Positions 9,473 through 18,095 of a stretch of 64,000 bases of DNA are shown in pieces; positions within the stretch are counted from its first letter, which is position 1; every line of letters begins with the position of its first letter. This DNA is from Terrabacter tumescens (GTDB lineage Bacteria; Actinomycetota; Actinomycetes; Actinomycetales; Dermatophilaceae). The notes under the pieces were generated by a model. It saw only the letters and a list, made by a program, of their open reading frames with translations. It was not told the DNA's origin and did no database searches. The position numbers and the translations under genes are program-made. The stretch is from contig NZ_BMNZ01000003.1 of the NCBI RefSeq assembly GCF_014646815.1, positions 434,001 through 498,000 of the forward strand, written 5' to 3'.

Positions 9473-10335
9473 CCGGCGATCCTCACGCTCGTCGTGGCGC
9501 CCCAGATGGCGAGGGACAGGAAGAAGTCGACGATGTTGATGGCGACGATCGACGTGCGCACGGCAGTCCCGACTGCGACGCCGACCCCGGCCGGGCCGCC
9601 CGAGGCGGTGTAGCCGTAGTAGCAGTGGATGAGGATGATGACGACGGCGAAGACCATGACCTTCGCGAACGACCAGAACACGTCACCCGGTGGCAGGAAC
9701 AGGTGGAAGTAGTGGTCGTAGGTGCCTTCGGACTGGCCGAAGTACGCCGTCGAGATGAAGCGCGTCGCCGCATACGAGCTGAGCAGTCCGAGGACGTAGA
9801 GCGGGATGACGGCGATGAAGCCGGCGATCATGCGGGTCGTCACGAGGAAGGGCAATGACGGGATGCCCATGACCTCGAGGGCGTCGACCTCCTCGGAGAT
9901 GCGCATGGCCCCGAGCTGGGCGGTGAAGCCGCACCCGACGGTCGCTGCGAGCGCCAGCCCTGCCACGAGCGGGGCGATCTCGCGGGTGTTGAGGTAGGCG
10001 GAGAAGAAGCCGGTGAAGGCTCCGGTGCCCAGCTGCTCGAGCGAGGAGTAGCCCTGCAGGCCGACCTCGGTGCCGGTGAAGAAGGCGAGGAAGGCGATGA
10101 CGCCGACCGTGCCGCCGATGACCGACAGGGCGCCGGTGCCGAGGGAGACCTCGGCGAGCAGCCGGATGACCTCCTTCTTGTAGCGCCGCAGGGTGCGGCC
10201 GCTCCACGCGAGCGAGCGCACGTAGAAGCGCATCTGCTCGCCGAGGGAGTCGAGGGCCCGGGAGGGCCCCGAGGCGAGGTCGAGCAACCGCTCCGCGCTC
10301 GCGCTGCGGCTGGGCTTCTGGGTCTTGGTCGCCAT
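9469..10335 (-). CDS. MlaE/YrbE-family permease, second subunit
   Basis: This 288-residue integral membrane protein of the MlaE/YrbE family is half of the permease dimer of the Mce importer. Five or so hydrophobic helices are visible. The family EExDALEVMGIPSLPFLVTTR segment, which contacts the ATPase, lies near the middle, preceded by GFTAQLGAMRISEEV. The ATG at 10335 has GAGGAG upstream; an in-frame extension upstream reads as Ser/Arg junk and is rejected. Ten nt separate it from the first permease gene. Confidence 0.94.
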   Translation of the reverse strand: MATKTQKPSRSASAERLLDLASGPSRALDSLGEQMRFYVRSLAWSGRTLRRYKKEVIRLLAEVSLGTGALSVIGGTVGVIAFLAFFTGTEVGLQGYSSLEQLGTGAFTGFFSAYLNTREIAPLVAGLALAATVGCGFTAQLGAMRISEEVDALEVMGIPSLPFLVTTRMIAGFIAVIPLYVLGLLSSYAATRFISTAYFGQSEGTYDHYFHLFLPPGDVFWSFAKVMVFAVVIILIHCYYGYTASGGPAGVGVAVGTAVRTSIVAINIVDFFLSLAIWGATTSVRIAG

Positions 10336-10345
10336 CGTCGGCTCC

Positions 10346-11116
10346 TCAGATCTTCTGCGGGACGACTTGGAAGTACACGGCCGTGATGACGAAGTTGACG
10401 ACGAAGAGCAGCATGAAGGTGATGACGACGCTCTGGTTGACCGCGTCACCGACGCCCTTCGGCCCACCGCCGGCGCCCAGCCCCTTGAAGGCCGCCACCA
10501 CGGCGGCGATCGCCCCGAAGATCAGCGCCTTGATCTCGGCGGTCCAGAGGTCCGGCAGCTGTGCGAGCGCGGTGAAGCTCGCGATGTAGGCGCCCGGCGT
10601 GCCGCCCTGGACGATGACGTTGAAGACGTAGCCGCCGACGACGCCGACCACCGAGACGAGGCCGTTGAGCAGCACCGCGACGAGCATCGAGGCCAGGACG
10701 CGCGGCACGACGAGGCGCTGGATCGGGCTGATGCCGAGCACCTCCATGGCGTCGATCTCCTCACGGATCTTGCGGGACCCGAGGTCGGCGCAGATGGCGG
10801 AGCCGCCGGCCCCCGCGATGAGCAGGGCGGTGACGATCGGGCTCGCCTCGCGGAGGACGGCAAGGACGCTCGCGGCCCCGGTGTAGGACTGGGCGCCGAG
10901 CTGTCGGGTCAGCGTGCCGAGCTGCAGGGCGATGACCGCCCCGAAGGGGATCGACACGAGGGCGGTCGGCAGGATCGTGACGCTCGCGATGAACCAGGCC
11001 TGCTGGATGAACTCCTTGACCTGGAACGGCCGCTTGGGCAGCGCCCGGAACACGTCGAGCGCGAGCGCGAAGAGCGAGCCGGACTGGCGCAGGACGCCGG
11101 TGAGGGGTGCGGCCAC
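10346..11116 (-). CDS. MlaE/YrbE-family permease, first subunit
   Basis: This 256-residue permease subunit is paired with the gene that follows it. The family signature is clear: GGSAICADLGSRKIREEIDA followed by MEVLGISPIQRLVVPRVLA. Several membrane helices follow, with a conserved Gly-rich segment (FKGLGAGGGPKGVG). The GTG at 11116 starts 1 nt after the ATPase stop and is preceded by GGAGG within the end of the ATPase gene. The upstream in-frame extension into the ATPase gene is an artefact. Confidence 0.93.
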   Translation of the reverse strand: MAAPLTGVLRQSGSLFALALDVFRALPKRPFQVKEFIQQAWFIASVTILPTALVSIPFGAVIALQLGTLTRQLGAQSYTGAASVLAVLREASPIVTALLIAGAGGSAICADLGSRKIREEIDAMEVLGISPIQRLVVPRVLASMLVAVLLNGLVSVVGVVGGYVFNVIVQGGTPGAYIASFTALAQLPDLWTAEIKALIFGAIAAVVAAFKGLGAGGGPKGVGDAVNQSVVITFMLLFVVNFVITAVYFQVVPQKI

Positions 11117-11117
11117 G

Positions 11118-12086
11118 TCAGCCCACCTCCACCCGGACACCGGGGATGCCGGCGTTGCGCGACTCGAACGACCCGGGCGGCGGCGTGACGCCGTTGTCGC
11201 GGCACCACGCGCCGGCGGGGCGCTCGGCGCGGCGGGGCTGACCGTCGCTCGTCGCGAGCTGGAGGGCGATCGGCGGCAGGGGCGGCAGCTCCTGGCCGGA
11301 CTCGGCGGCGAGCTCGTCGGCGTCCTTCTCCTCCGACATGCCGATCGGGCCGATCGTCTGCGCGTTGAGGAACTGGCGCACGACCGGCTCCTCGGAGCTG
11401 AGCAGCATCTCGCGCGGACCGAACATGGCGAGGTGCTTGTGGTAGAGCAGGCCGATGTTGTCCGGCACCGTGCGGGCCGTGTTGATGTCGTGCGTGACGA
11501 TGAGGAACGTCGCGTCGATCTGCGCGTTGAGGTCGACGAAGAGCTGGTTGATGTAGCTGGTGCGCACCGGGTCGAGGCCCGAGTCCGGCTCGTCGATGAG
11601 CAGGATCTCGGGGTCGAGCACGAGGGCGCGGGCGAGGCCGGCACGCTTGCGCATGCCGCCGGAGATCTCGCCGGGGAGCTTGCCCTCGGCGCCGGAGAGG
11701 CCGACGAGCTCCATCTTCTCGGTGACGATCCGCCTGATCTCGGCCTCGGTCTTCTTCGTGTGCTCGCGCAGCGGGAAGGCGACGTTGTCGTAGAGGGTCA
11801 TCGAGCCGAAGAGCGCGCCGTCCTGGAAGAGGACGCCGAAGAGCTTGCGCACCTCGTAGAGGTCGGCCTCACGCAGGCGCGTCAGGTCCCGACCGTTGAT
11901 GACGATCGACCCGGCATCCGGCTTGAGCAGCCCGACGAGCGTCTTGAGGAACACCGACTTGCCCGTGCCCGAGGGCCCGAGCATGACGGAGATCTCCCCC
12001 GCGGGAAGCGTGAGGGTCACGTCCCGCCAGATCGTCTGCGAACCGAAGGTCTTGGTCAGACCTGTGACCGCGATCTCCACACCCAT
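11118..12086 (-). CDS. mkl: Mce/Mla-type ABC transporter ATPase (Mkl/MlaF-like)
   Basis: This 322-residue ATPase powers the Mce importer. Motifs are intact: Walker A GPSGTGKS (37-44), Q-loop Gln88, signature ISGGMRKR (141-148), Walker B ILLIDEP (161-167), D-loop SGLDP, and switch His199. The M-R-K-R after the signature is typical of the MlaF/Mkl branch. A C-terminal tail of about 100 residues beyond the core probably binds the permease or regulatory partners. In M. tuberculosis mkl stands alone between rplL and rpoB; here it heads the whole mce operon, still close to rplJ-rplL. Upstream is a 150-bp divergent promoter region shared with the DUF4178 gene. Confidence 0.95.
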   Translation of the reverse strand: MGVEIAVTGLTKTFGSQTIWRDVTLTLPAGEISVMLGPSGTGKSVFLKTLVGLLKPDAGSIVINGRDLTRLREADLYEVRKLFGVLFQDGALFGSMTLYDNVAFPLREHTKKTEAEIRRIVTEKMELVGLSGAEGKLPGEISGGMRKRAGLARALVLDPEILLIDEPDSGLDPVRTSYINQLFVDLNAQIDATFLIVTHDINTARTVPDNIGLLYHKHLAMFGPREMLLSSEEPVVRQFLNAQTIGPIGMSEEKDADELAAESGQELPPLPPIALQLATSDGQPRRAERPAGAWCRDNGVTPPPGSFESRNAGIPGVRVEVG

Positions 12087-12236
12087 GTGGCATCCACCTA
12101 TGTCTTCCTGGCCGTCTCGACTCGGCTACGGGGGAAACGACAGGGCGGCACGGAAGTTACGCGCGGGTTCGGTTCGGCGGGCTCGGACGCGCTCGCCTGA
12201 CTACCCTGTGGGAACCGTGTGAACGAGGAGGGGTGC

Positions 12237-12767
12237 ATGCGCGCAGAACTGCGGCCGTCACAGGTCGCACCGGGGGCTGTGCTCGAGCTCGAGGGTCGCC
12301 AGCGCCGCGTCATCGGCAGCCTGCACTTCGTCATGGACGGCACGCAGTGGCGCGAGCACTGCGTGCAGACCTCGCCCGGCCCGAAGGAGTGGCTCTCGAT
12401 CCGCCCCCGGGGCGGGGTGACGGTCGTGCACTGGACGCCGCGCTATGACCTCTTCGGCGAGCCCGACCCGGCGGGGGTCACGATGGACGGGAGCTCGTGG
12501 ACCCTCGACAGCTCCGGGCACGCCACGTACACCGCCACGGGCGACACGGGCACCGGCCCGAGCGGGTCGTGCGACTTCGTCGAGTACGTCGAGGACGTCG
12601 AGGCCGTCGGGGCCGTCGGGACCGGGGCAGCCGACGGGTCCGAGCGGGTCGGCCGGCTGCTCGTCTTCGAGAGCTTCGACGGCGGGGTGTGGGAGGTCAG
12701 CATCGGCCGCCGCCTGGCCCCGGGGGCGGTGCGCGGCTACCGGGGCAGCGCCAGAACCAGCGCCTGA
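12237..12767 (+). CDS. DUF4178-domain protein
   Basis: This 176-residue soluble protein matches the DUF4178 pattern: an N-terminal strand with a conserved glycine turn (LELEGRQRRVIGSLHF), WREHCV, EWLSIR, and a C-terminal VFESFDGGVWEVSIGRRL. The function of DUF4178 is not established; members often lie near membrane-stress or polyamine genes in other bacteria, and nothing here narrows that down. The ATG at 12237 has GAGGAGG at good spacing. The GTG at 12219 is in frame, but using it would place the ribosome site inside the gene. Confidence 0.75.
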   Translation: MRAELRPSQVAPGAVLELEGRQRRVIGSLHFVMDGTQWREHCVQTSPGPKEWLSIRPRGGVTVVHWTPRYDLFGEPDPAGVTMDGSSWTLDSSGHATYTATGDTGTGPSGSCDFVEYVEDVEAVGAVGTGAADGSERVGRLLVFESFDGGVWEVSIGRRLAPGAVRGYRGSARTSA

Positions 12768-12774
12768 CGCACTC

Positions 12775-13908
12775 TCAGCGGTGGGTGCCGGTGACGTCGT
12801 GGCTCACGTCGTCACCGTCGACGCGGAGGGTGACGGCGGCGACGCGCTCGCTCCCCTCGACCTCGCCGAGGCGCCCGAGCACCTCCGCCAGGCGCCCGAA
12901 CGTCTCCTGCGTCGGGACCGGCGCCTGCCCGTCGGCGTTGCCCGACAGGCCCGTCAGTCGAAGGTCCGGGTCGATCGTGAGCGCGGCCGTCATGCGCTGG
13001 ACGGGCGCGCCGCGCTGCTCCTCGATGCCCTGGCGCAACGTCCGGGCGAGGTCGTCGAGGACCTCCGAGGACGTATGCCGGGTGGTGGCCTCGGCGCCGA
13101 CCGCGGCCGCGGGCCCGGTCCCGAGCGTGGGCTCGGTCAGGGTCTCGGGCAGGGTCTCGGTCTCGGTCTGGATCACCGGGAGGGGCTCAGGCGCAGCCTC
13201 GGACGACGGCTGCGGCACCGAGTCGGCCACTGGTTCGGGCGCGGGCTCGGGTTCGGTTGCGGCAGAGGGCTGCCCACTCGGGGCCGCCGGCGCGGCGTCG
13301 GCACGCGGCGCGTGCCCCTCGCTGAGGAAGCCGATGCCGGCGAACTCGATCTTGCCGAAGTCGACCTCGGCGTCGCGGGCGAGGGAGTTGTCGATGACGT
13401 ACGCGAGGTTGACGGCGAGGTCGGTCATGCCGGGGTGCAGCTGCTGGCCGACGAAGCGCGCGCAGAGGAGCAGGGCGTGCACGCGCACCATGGTGCGGCC
13501 CTTGCGGTCCTGCACCTGCTGGTCCGCCTCGACCCGGCCAAGGTCGAAGCCCTCGCCCGGGTAGAAGTGCAGCGGCCGGTCGAGCACGAGGAGGGAGTAG
13601 TCCGGACGGTCGGAGCCCGGGATGAGGCGGTAGAGCTCGCCGTTGAGGGGCAGCTGCCACTCGAGCTCCGGAGCGGCCGTGTCGAAGTGGGTGACGCAGA
13701 CGAGGGGGCCGTAGCGGCCCATCGGGCCGGGCCCGGCCGGCGCGGCCGGCGCGGGAGCCGAGGGCCCCGAGGTCGCAGGCGCAGGAGCAGCGGTCGCCGT
13801 CGGTGCAGGCACCGGCACGGGCGGCACCGGCGGAGCGCCACCGGCGTCCGGGCCGGCCGTCCCCGCGTGGTCAGCATCCGGCTTGAAGGTGCGCGACAGC
13901 CATCCCAT
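12775..13908 (-). CDS. Unrecognised 377-residue protein with Ala/Pro-rich linkers
   Basis: I do not recognise this protein. After a basic start (MGWLSRTFKP) there is an Ala/Pro/Gly-rich stretch to about residue 65, then a folded segment of about 140 residues. That segment contains WQLPLNGELYRLIPG, DYSLLVLDRPLHFYPGEGFD and VDFGKIEFAGIGFLSEG. A second Ala/Pro/Glu-rich linker follows, then a C-terminal folded piece. No signal peptide or membrane helix is visible. A TAGGTT hexamer lies 6 nt upstream of the ATG, consistent with a leaderless transcript. It converges with the DUF4178 gene, separated by 7 nt. Confidence 0.7.
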   Translation of the reverse strand: MGWLSRTFKPDADHAGTAGPDAGGAPPVPPVPVPAPTATAAPAPATSGPSAPAPAAPAGPGPMGRYGPLVCVTHFDTAAPELEWQLPLNGELYRLIPGSDRPDYSLLVLDRPLHFYPGEGFDLGRVEADQQVQDRKGRTMVRVHALLLCARFVGQQLHPGMTDLAVNLAYVIDNSLARDAEVDFGKIEFAGIGFLSEGHAPRADAAPAAPSGQPSAATEPEPAPEPVADSVPQPSSEAAPEPLPVIQTETETLPETLTEPTLGTGPAAAVGAEATTRHTSSEVLDDLARTLRQGIEEQRGAPVQRMTAALTIDPDLRLTGLSGNADGQAPVPTQETFGRLAEVLGRLGEVEGSERVAAVTLRVDGDDVSHDVTGTHR

Positions 13909-14078
13909 GCGGCAAACCTACCGGGAGCCCCTCGCAGAACCGGCGGGGCGTCGCCGCAACACCTCGGGAGTGTCGACGGCGTCCGGGTGTCTCGGCACCC
14001 GGACAGGGGCGCGCCCGACCGGGCGACACGGCATACGACCTCGTCTCGCCCGGGACGCGCAGTGCGACGGGTCGTGGT

Positions 14079-14084
14079 TACGGT
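14079..14084 (+). promoter_or_regulatory. Probable leaderless -10 element of the dehydrogenase-aminotransferase operon
   Basis: TACGGT ends 6 nt before the GTG at 14091, the geometry of actinobacterial leaderless promoters. No clear -35 is seen and there is no ribosome-binding site, which favours the leaderless reading. Confidence 0.5.
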
Positions 14085-14090
14085 GGTCCG

Positions 14091-15482
14091 GTGACGACAG
14101 TGAGCAAAGACGCTCCCGACCTGCAGGCCCTCGACGGGCTGGCCGGGTCCTTGACGCCCGGGGCCCTGCTGACCGAGCCGGACAGCGTTGCCGCCTACCG
14201 CTTCGACTACACGGCTGACGCCGGAGCCGGTATGCCGCTCGCCGTGGTGCGCGCGTCGAGCGCGGCCGACGTGCAGGCCACCGTGCGCTGGGCCGGCGAG
14301 CACGGCGTCCCCGTCGTGCCACGCGGCGCGGGCAGCGGCCTCTCGGGCGGCTCGAACGCGATCGATGGCTGCATCGTGCTCAGCCTCGACCGGATGCGGG
14401 CCGTCGAGATCGACCCGGCCACGCGCACGGCCGTCGTCGAGGCGGGCGCGCTCAACGTCGAGGTCAAGCAGGCGGCGGCCGAGCACGGCCTCTGGTACCC
14501 GCCCGACCCGTCGTCGTTCGAGATCTGCTCGATCGGGGGCAACGTCGCGACCAACGCCGGCGGCCTCTGCTGCGTCAAGTACGGCGTCACCACCGACTAC
14601 GTGCTCGGGCTCGACGTCGTCCTCGCCGACGGCACGCTCGTGCACCTCGGTGGGCAGCGGGTCAAGGACACCGCGGGCCTGTCGCTCGTCAAGCTGTTCG
14701 TCGGCAGCGAGGGCACGCTCGGCGTCGTGACGCGGGCGACGCTGCGCCTCGTGCCGGCCCAGGCGCCGCCCGCCACGCTGGTCGCGACCTTCGACACGGT
14801 CGAGGACGCCGCCCGGGTCGTCGTCGCCGTGGGCAACACGCTGCGGGCCTCGATGATGGAGCTGATGGACCGGACCTCGGTCAACGCCGTCGAGGACCAC
14901 CGCAGCATGGGCCTGGACCGGGAGGCCGGGGCGATGCTGCTCGCCCAGTCCGACGCACCGGGCGCCGCGCGCGGCGAGGAGATCGCCGCGATGGAGCGCC
15001 TGTGCGAGGCCGGGGGCGCCCGCGAGTGCTTTACGACGACCGATGCCGCCGAGGGCGAGCTGTTCGTCGCCGCACGCCGTGCCGCCATCGTCGCCATCGA
15101 GCGGCGCGGCGCGATCATGCTCGAGGACGTCGGCGTGCCCGTGCCGCGCCTGCCCGACCTGCTGACCGGCATCGCCGAGATCTCGCGCCGACACGACGTC
15201 GAGATCCCGGTCGTCGCCCACGCGGGTGACGGCAACACCCACCCCGTCATCGTCTATCCCGCGGGCGACGCCGCAGCGAAGGACCGTGCGACGCAGGCGT
15301 TCTCGGAGGTCATGAGTCTCGCCATCGGGCTCGGCGGCACCATCACCGGCGAGCATGGCATCGGGCGCCTCAAGCGGGCCGCCCTCCCCGAGCAGCTCGG
15401 GCCCGACGTCATGGCCCTCACCCACCGCATCAAGCAGGCCCTCGACCCGCAGGGCATCCTCAACCCCGGAGCAGGATTCTGA
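14091..15482 (+). CDS. FAD-linked oxidase, glycolate/D-lactate dehydrogenase type (GlcD-like)
   Basis: This 463-residue flavoprotein oxidises an alpha-hydroxy acid, most likely glycolate or D-lactate, to the keto acid. The FAD-binding-4 domain is at about 45-185 with RGAGSGLSGG (78-87) and the EICSIGGNVATNAGGLCCVK block. The C-terminal FAD-oxidase domain carries HAGDGNTHP (377-385) and GEHGIG (420-425), the metal and substrate site. It overlaps the next gene, a glyoxylate-type aminotransferase, by 1 nt (TGATG). That neighbour makes glycolate to glyoxylate the more attractive reaction, since the product would be aminated to glycine; this is inference. Confidence 0.9.
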   Translation: MTTVSKDAPDLQALDGLAGSLTPGALLTEPDSVAAYRFDYTADAGAGMPLAVVRASSAADVQATVRWAGEHGVPVVPRGAGSGLSGGSNAIDGCIVLSLDRMRAVEIDPATRTAVVEAGALNVEVKQAAAEHGLWYPPDPSSFEICSIGGNVATNAGGLCCVKYGVTTDYVLGLDVVLADGTLVHLGGQRVKDTAGLSLVKLFVGSEGTLGVVTRATLRLVPAQAPPATLVATFDTVEDAARVVVAVGNTLRASMMELMDRTSVNAVEDHRSMGLDREAGAMLLAQSDAPGAARGEEIAAMERLCEAGGARECFTTTDAAEGELFVAARRAAIVAIERRGAIMLEDVGVPVPRLPDLLTGIAEISRRHDVEIPVVAHAGDGNTHPVIVYPAGDAAAKDRATQAFSEVMSLAIGLGGTITGEHGIGRLKRAALPEQLGPDVMALTHRIKQALDPQGILNPGAGF

Positions 15483-16606
15483 TGACCACTCCCCCCGCGA
15501 CCACCCGCCGCCCCATCGCCGAGCGACACCTCTTCGGCCCCGGACCCTGCAACCCCTACCCCGAGGCGACACTCGCGCTCGCGGCGCCGCTCCTCGGGCA
15601 CCTCGACCCGGACTTCCTCGCGATCATGGACGAGACGTGCGACCTGCTGCGCCACGTCTGGGGCACCGACAACCGCCGCACCCTGCCACTCTCGGCCACG
15701 GGCTCGGCCGGCATGGAGGCCGCCTTCGTCAACACCGTCTCCCCCGGCGACGTCGTCGTCGTCGCGGTCAACGGCCTCTTCGGCGAGCGCATGGTCGACG
15801 TCGCGGGACGCCACGGCGCCGAGGTGGTCCGGGTCGACCACGAGTGGGGCACGCCGGTCGACGCCGAGCGCGTGGCCGCCGCTCACCCGTCACCGAAGAT
15901 CATCGCCGCCGTCCACGCCGAGACCTCGACCGGCGTGCGGTCCGACATCGCCGCGCTCGGCGCCCTCAAGGGCGACGCGCTGCTGCTCGTCGACGCCGTG
16001 ACGAGCATCGGCGGAATCGAGCTGCGCGCCGACGACTGGGGCATCGACATCGGCTACGCCGGCACCCAGAAGTGCCTCGGCGTCGCCCCGGGCCTCGCGC
16101 CCTTCACCATCAGCGACCGGGCCTTTGAGCGCCGGGTGGAGAAGCCGACGTCGTGGTACCTCGACCTCGGCCTGCTCGGCGGCTACGTCGGCGAGGCCTC
16201 CGGGGCCGGCAAGCGCACCTACCACCACACCGCCCCGACCGCGATGGTCGTCAGCCTCCACGCCGGCCTGCAGCGCATCGCCGACGAGGGCCTCGAGAAG
16301 GTCTGGGACCGCCACGCCGAGGCCGGACGCCTCCTGCAGGACGGCCTCGAGAAGATGGGCCTCGAGCTCTTCGCCGCCGAGGGCTCGCGCCTGCCCGAGC
16401 TGACGACGGTCCGCGTCCCCGACGGCGTCGACTCGGCCGCCGTCCGCGCCTACCTGCTCGAGCGCCACGACCTCGAGATCGGGGCCGGCGTGGGCGAGTT
16501 CGCCTCGACCGTCTGGCGCATCGGCCTCATGGGCCACAACGCCCGGCCCGACCGCGTCGCCCTCGTCCTCGCCGCCCTCGAAGACGCCCTCGCCCACGCC
16601 GCCTGA
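15482..16606 (+). CDS. PLP-dependent aminotransferase class V, alanine/serine-glyoxylate type
   Basis: This 374-residue cytoplasmic aminotransferase belongs to the AGXT/SGAT family. LFGPGPCNPYP near the N-terminus, SATGSAGMEA (71-80), HAETSTGV (145-152), DAVTSIGG and the PLP-lysine block AGTQKCLG (Lys197) are all family features. The C-terminal arginine in TVWRIGLMGHNA would hold the substrate carboxylate. Coupled to a glycolate-type dehydrogenase, it likely converts glyoxylate to glycine with alanine or serine as donor. Serine-pyruvate or phosphonopyruvate-related substrates remain possible. Immediately downstream lies a pair of strong hairpin repeats. Confidence 0.9.
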   Translation: MTTPPATTRRPIAERHLFGPGPCNPYPEATLALAAPLLGHLDPDFLAIMDETCDLLRHVWGTDNRRTLPLSATGSAGMEAAFVNTVSPGDVVVVAVNGLFGERMVDVAGRHGAEVVRVDHEWGTPVDAERVAAAHPSPKIIAAVHAETSTGVRSDIAALGALKGDALLLVDAVTSIGGIELRADDWGIDIGYAGTQKCLGVAPGLAPFTISDRAFERRVEKPTSWYLDLGLLGGYVGEASGAGKRTYHHTAPTAMVVSLHAGLQRIADEGLEKVWDRHAEAGRLLQDGLEKMGLELFAAEGSRLPELTTVRVPDGVDSAAVRAYLLERHDLEIGAGVGEFASTVWRIGLMGHNARPDRVALVLAALEDALAHAA

Positions 16607-16620
16607 CTGCCTCCGCGACC

Positions 16621-16740
16621 GTCGGAAAGTGGGCACTCGACGTGAGGAGTCGAGTGCCCACTTTCCGACGTGGGGAACTGGGCACTCGACGTGAGCAGTC
16701 GAGTGCCCACTTTCCGACGTGGGGAACTGAGCACTCGAGG
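16621..16740. repeat. Tandem palindromic intergenic repeat (hairpin units)
   Basis: A perfect 21-bp inverted repeat occupies 16621-16641 and 16649-16669 with a 7-nt loop. A second unit shares the word GGGCACTCGAC at about 16679-16690, with its partner arm at 16698-16715. A third, truncated start follows at 16716-16738. The unit period is 49 bp. There is no T-tract, so this is a repeat element that might also stop transcription of the aminotransferase gene by pausing or Rho, not a standard terminator. Confidence 0.8.
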
Positions 16741-16761
16741 GGAGGGCGCGGGGGGTGGCGG

Positions 16762-16841
16762 TGGGAGCGGCATCGACGGCGGGCGCTTCCGCTGGGACCG
16801 AGCGTCCCGGCATATGCCCGCCGTCGCTCCACGCCGCGAGC
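16762..16841. repeat. Dispersed intergenic repeat, copy A
   Basis: About 80 bp shared with 23010-23091. The core at 16801-16841 matches 23051-23091 at 38 of 41 positions, and both copies also share the opening TGGGAGCGGCATCG. It lies in the 396-bp gap between the aminotransferase and rplL, where I see no gene. Confidence 0.75.
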
Positions 16842-17002
16842 GCCGTCGCGCCCCGCGACCGCGACTCAGCCACACGACCGCCAGCGGCCGTGCGGCCGCG
16901 ACGCAGCCCCGCACGCGTGAGCGGGCAAGCGAAAGGCGGGCCCGACCAGAGGTCGGACCCGCCTTCGCGGTAGAGCAGTGATCCCGGCTGAGCCGGGTCA
17001 GA

Positions 17003-17389
17003 TCACTTGAGCTCGACGGTCGCGCCAGCGCCCTCGAGCTGCTCCTTGGCCTTCTCGGCCGCAGCCTTGTCGACACCCTCGAGAACGGGCTTGGGGGCGC
17101 CGTCGACGAGGTCCTTGGCCTCCTTGAGGCCGAGGCTCGTGAGCGCGCGGACCTCCTTGATGACCTGGATCTTCTTGTCGCCGGCGGCGGTGAGAACGAC
17201 GTCGAACGAGTCCTTCTCCTCCTCCTCGACGGCGGCAGCGCCACCGGCACCGGCCGCGGGAGCGGCGGCGACGGGGGCAGCGGCGGTGACCTCGAAGGTC
17301 TCCTCGAACTGCTTCACGAACTCCGAGAGCTCGATGAGGGTCATCTCCTTGAAGGCGTCAAGGAGCTCGTCGGTGCTGAGCTTCGCCAT
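17003..17389 (-). CDS. rplL: 50S ribosomal protein L7/L12
   Basis: This 128-residue acidic stalk protein recruits translation factors to the ribosome. It has the N-terminal dimerisation helices (residues 1-35), the Ala/Gly/Pro-rich hinge (38-55), and the C-terminal factor-binding domain with [20 protein letters not shown] and DLVDGAPK. It lies 66 nt downstream of rplJ in the same orientation, so the two are surely cotranscribed. Unusually for many bacteria, no rpoB follows; the gene instead faces the convergent aminotransferase gene across repeat DNA. Confidence 0.98.
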   Translation of the reverse strand: MAKLSTDELLDAFKEMTLIELSEFVKQFEETFEVTAAAPVAAAPAAGAGGAAAVEEEEKDSFDVVLTAAGDKKIQVIKEVRALTSLGLKEAKDLVDGAPKPVLEGVDKAAAEKAKEQLEGAGATVELK

Positions 17390-17455
17390 GATGGCTTCCT
17401 TCCTGTTACTTGCCGTGAGTGGCTGTTTGATGAATCGAGCGGGCGCCGGAGGGCG

Positions 17456-18040
17456 TCAGCTCTCGTCGCCACCCTCGGCGACGTCGGTGGTTGCCTCGGC
17501 GGCCGGAGCCTCCGTGGCGGGGCCCTGCTCCTCGCGCTTCTGGCGCAGAGCCTCGACCACACGGGCCGTCTGCGACAGAGGAGCGACGAAGAGGTAGGCG
17601 GCCTTGGTGAGGGAGCCCTTCATGGCGCCCGCAAGCTTGGCCAGCAGAACCTCGCGGGACTCGAGGTCCGCGAGCTTCGTGATCTCCTCGGGGGACAAGG
17701 TCTTGCCGTCGAGGACGCCAGCCTTGATCACGAGGAGGGGGTGTGCCTTGGCGAAGTCACGCAGACCCTTGGCCGCCTCGACCGGGTCACCGGTGATGAA
17801 GGCGATGGCCGACGGGCCCTGGAGGTGGCCGTCGAAGGCCGTGATACCGGCCTCCTTGGCGGCGCGCTCCGTGAGCGTGTTCTTGACCACGGCGTAGGTG
17901 GCGTGTTCCCGGATCGAGCTGCGCAGCTGCGAGAGCTGGGCCACGGTCAGACCGCGGTACTCGGTGAGAACGGCCGCACCGGACTCACGGAACTTGTCCG
18001 TGATCTCGGCAATGGCAACGTCCTTCTCGGTGTTCGCCAT
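17456..18040 (-). CDS. rplJ: 50S ribosomal protein L10
   Basis: This 194-residue L10 protein forms the base of the L7/L12 stalk and also autoregulates its own mRNA. Conserved segments include [30 protein letters not shown] and [12 protein letters not shown]; the C-terminal L12-binding helix ([15 protein letters not shown]-like) is followed by an acidic tail. The ATG at 18040 has AAGGAGG at ideal spacing. The preceding leader carries mutually exclusive hairpins consistent with L10 control. Confidence 0.97.
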   Translation of the reverse strand: MANTEKDVAIAEITDKFRESGAAVLTEYRGLTVAQLSQLRSSIREHATYAVVKNTLTERAAKEAGITAFDGHLQGPSAIAFITGDPVEAAKGLRDFAKAHPLLVIKAGVLDGKTLSPEEITKLADLESREVLLAKLAGAMKGSLTKAAYLFVAPLSQTARVVEALRQKREEQGPATEAPAAEATTDVAEGGDES

Positions 18041-18095
18041 CTGGGCCTCCTTCCCTTGCGTGGTGCCGCCGGGCGAGGATCCGAAGGGCCTGCAC

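Noticed and set aside
16621-16740. Hairpins as a standard intrinsic terminator
   Set aside because: Stem is long and perfect but there is no T-tract; it is better described as a repeat unit.
17003-17389. Assumed rpoB downstream of rplL
   Set aside because: No rpoB-like sequence follows; the gene faces the aminotransferase gene across repeats.
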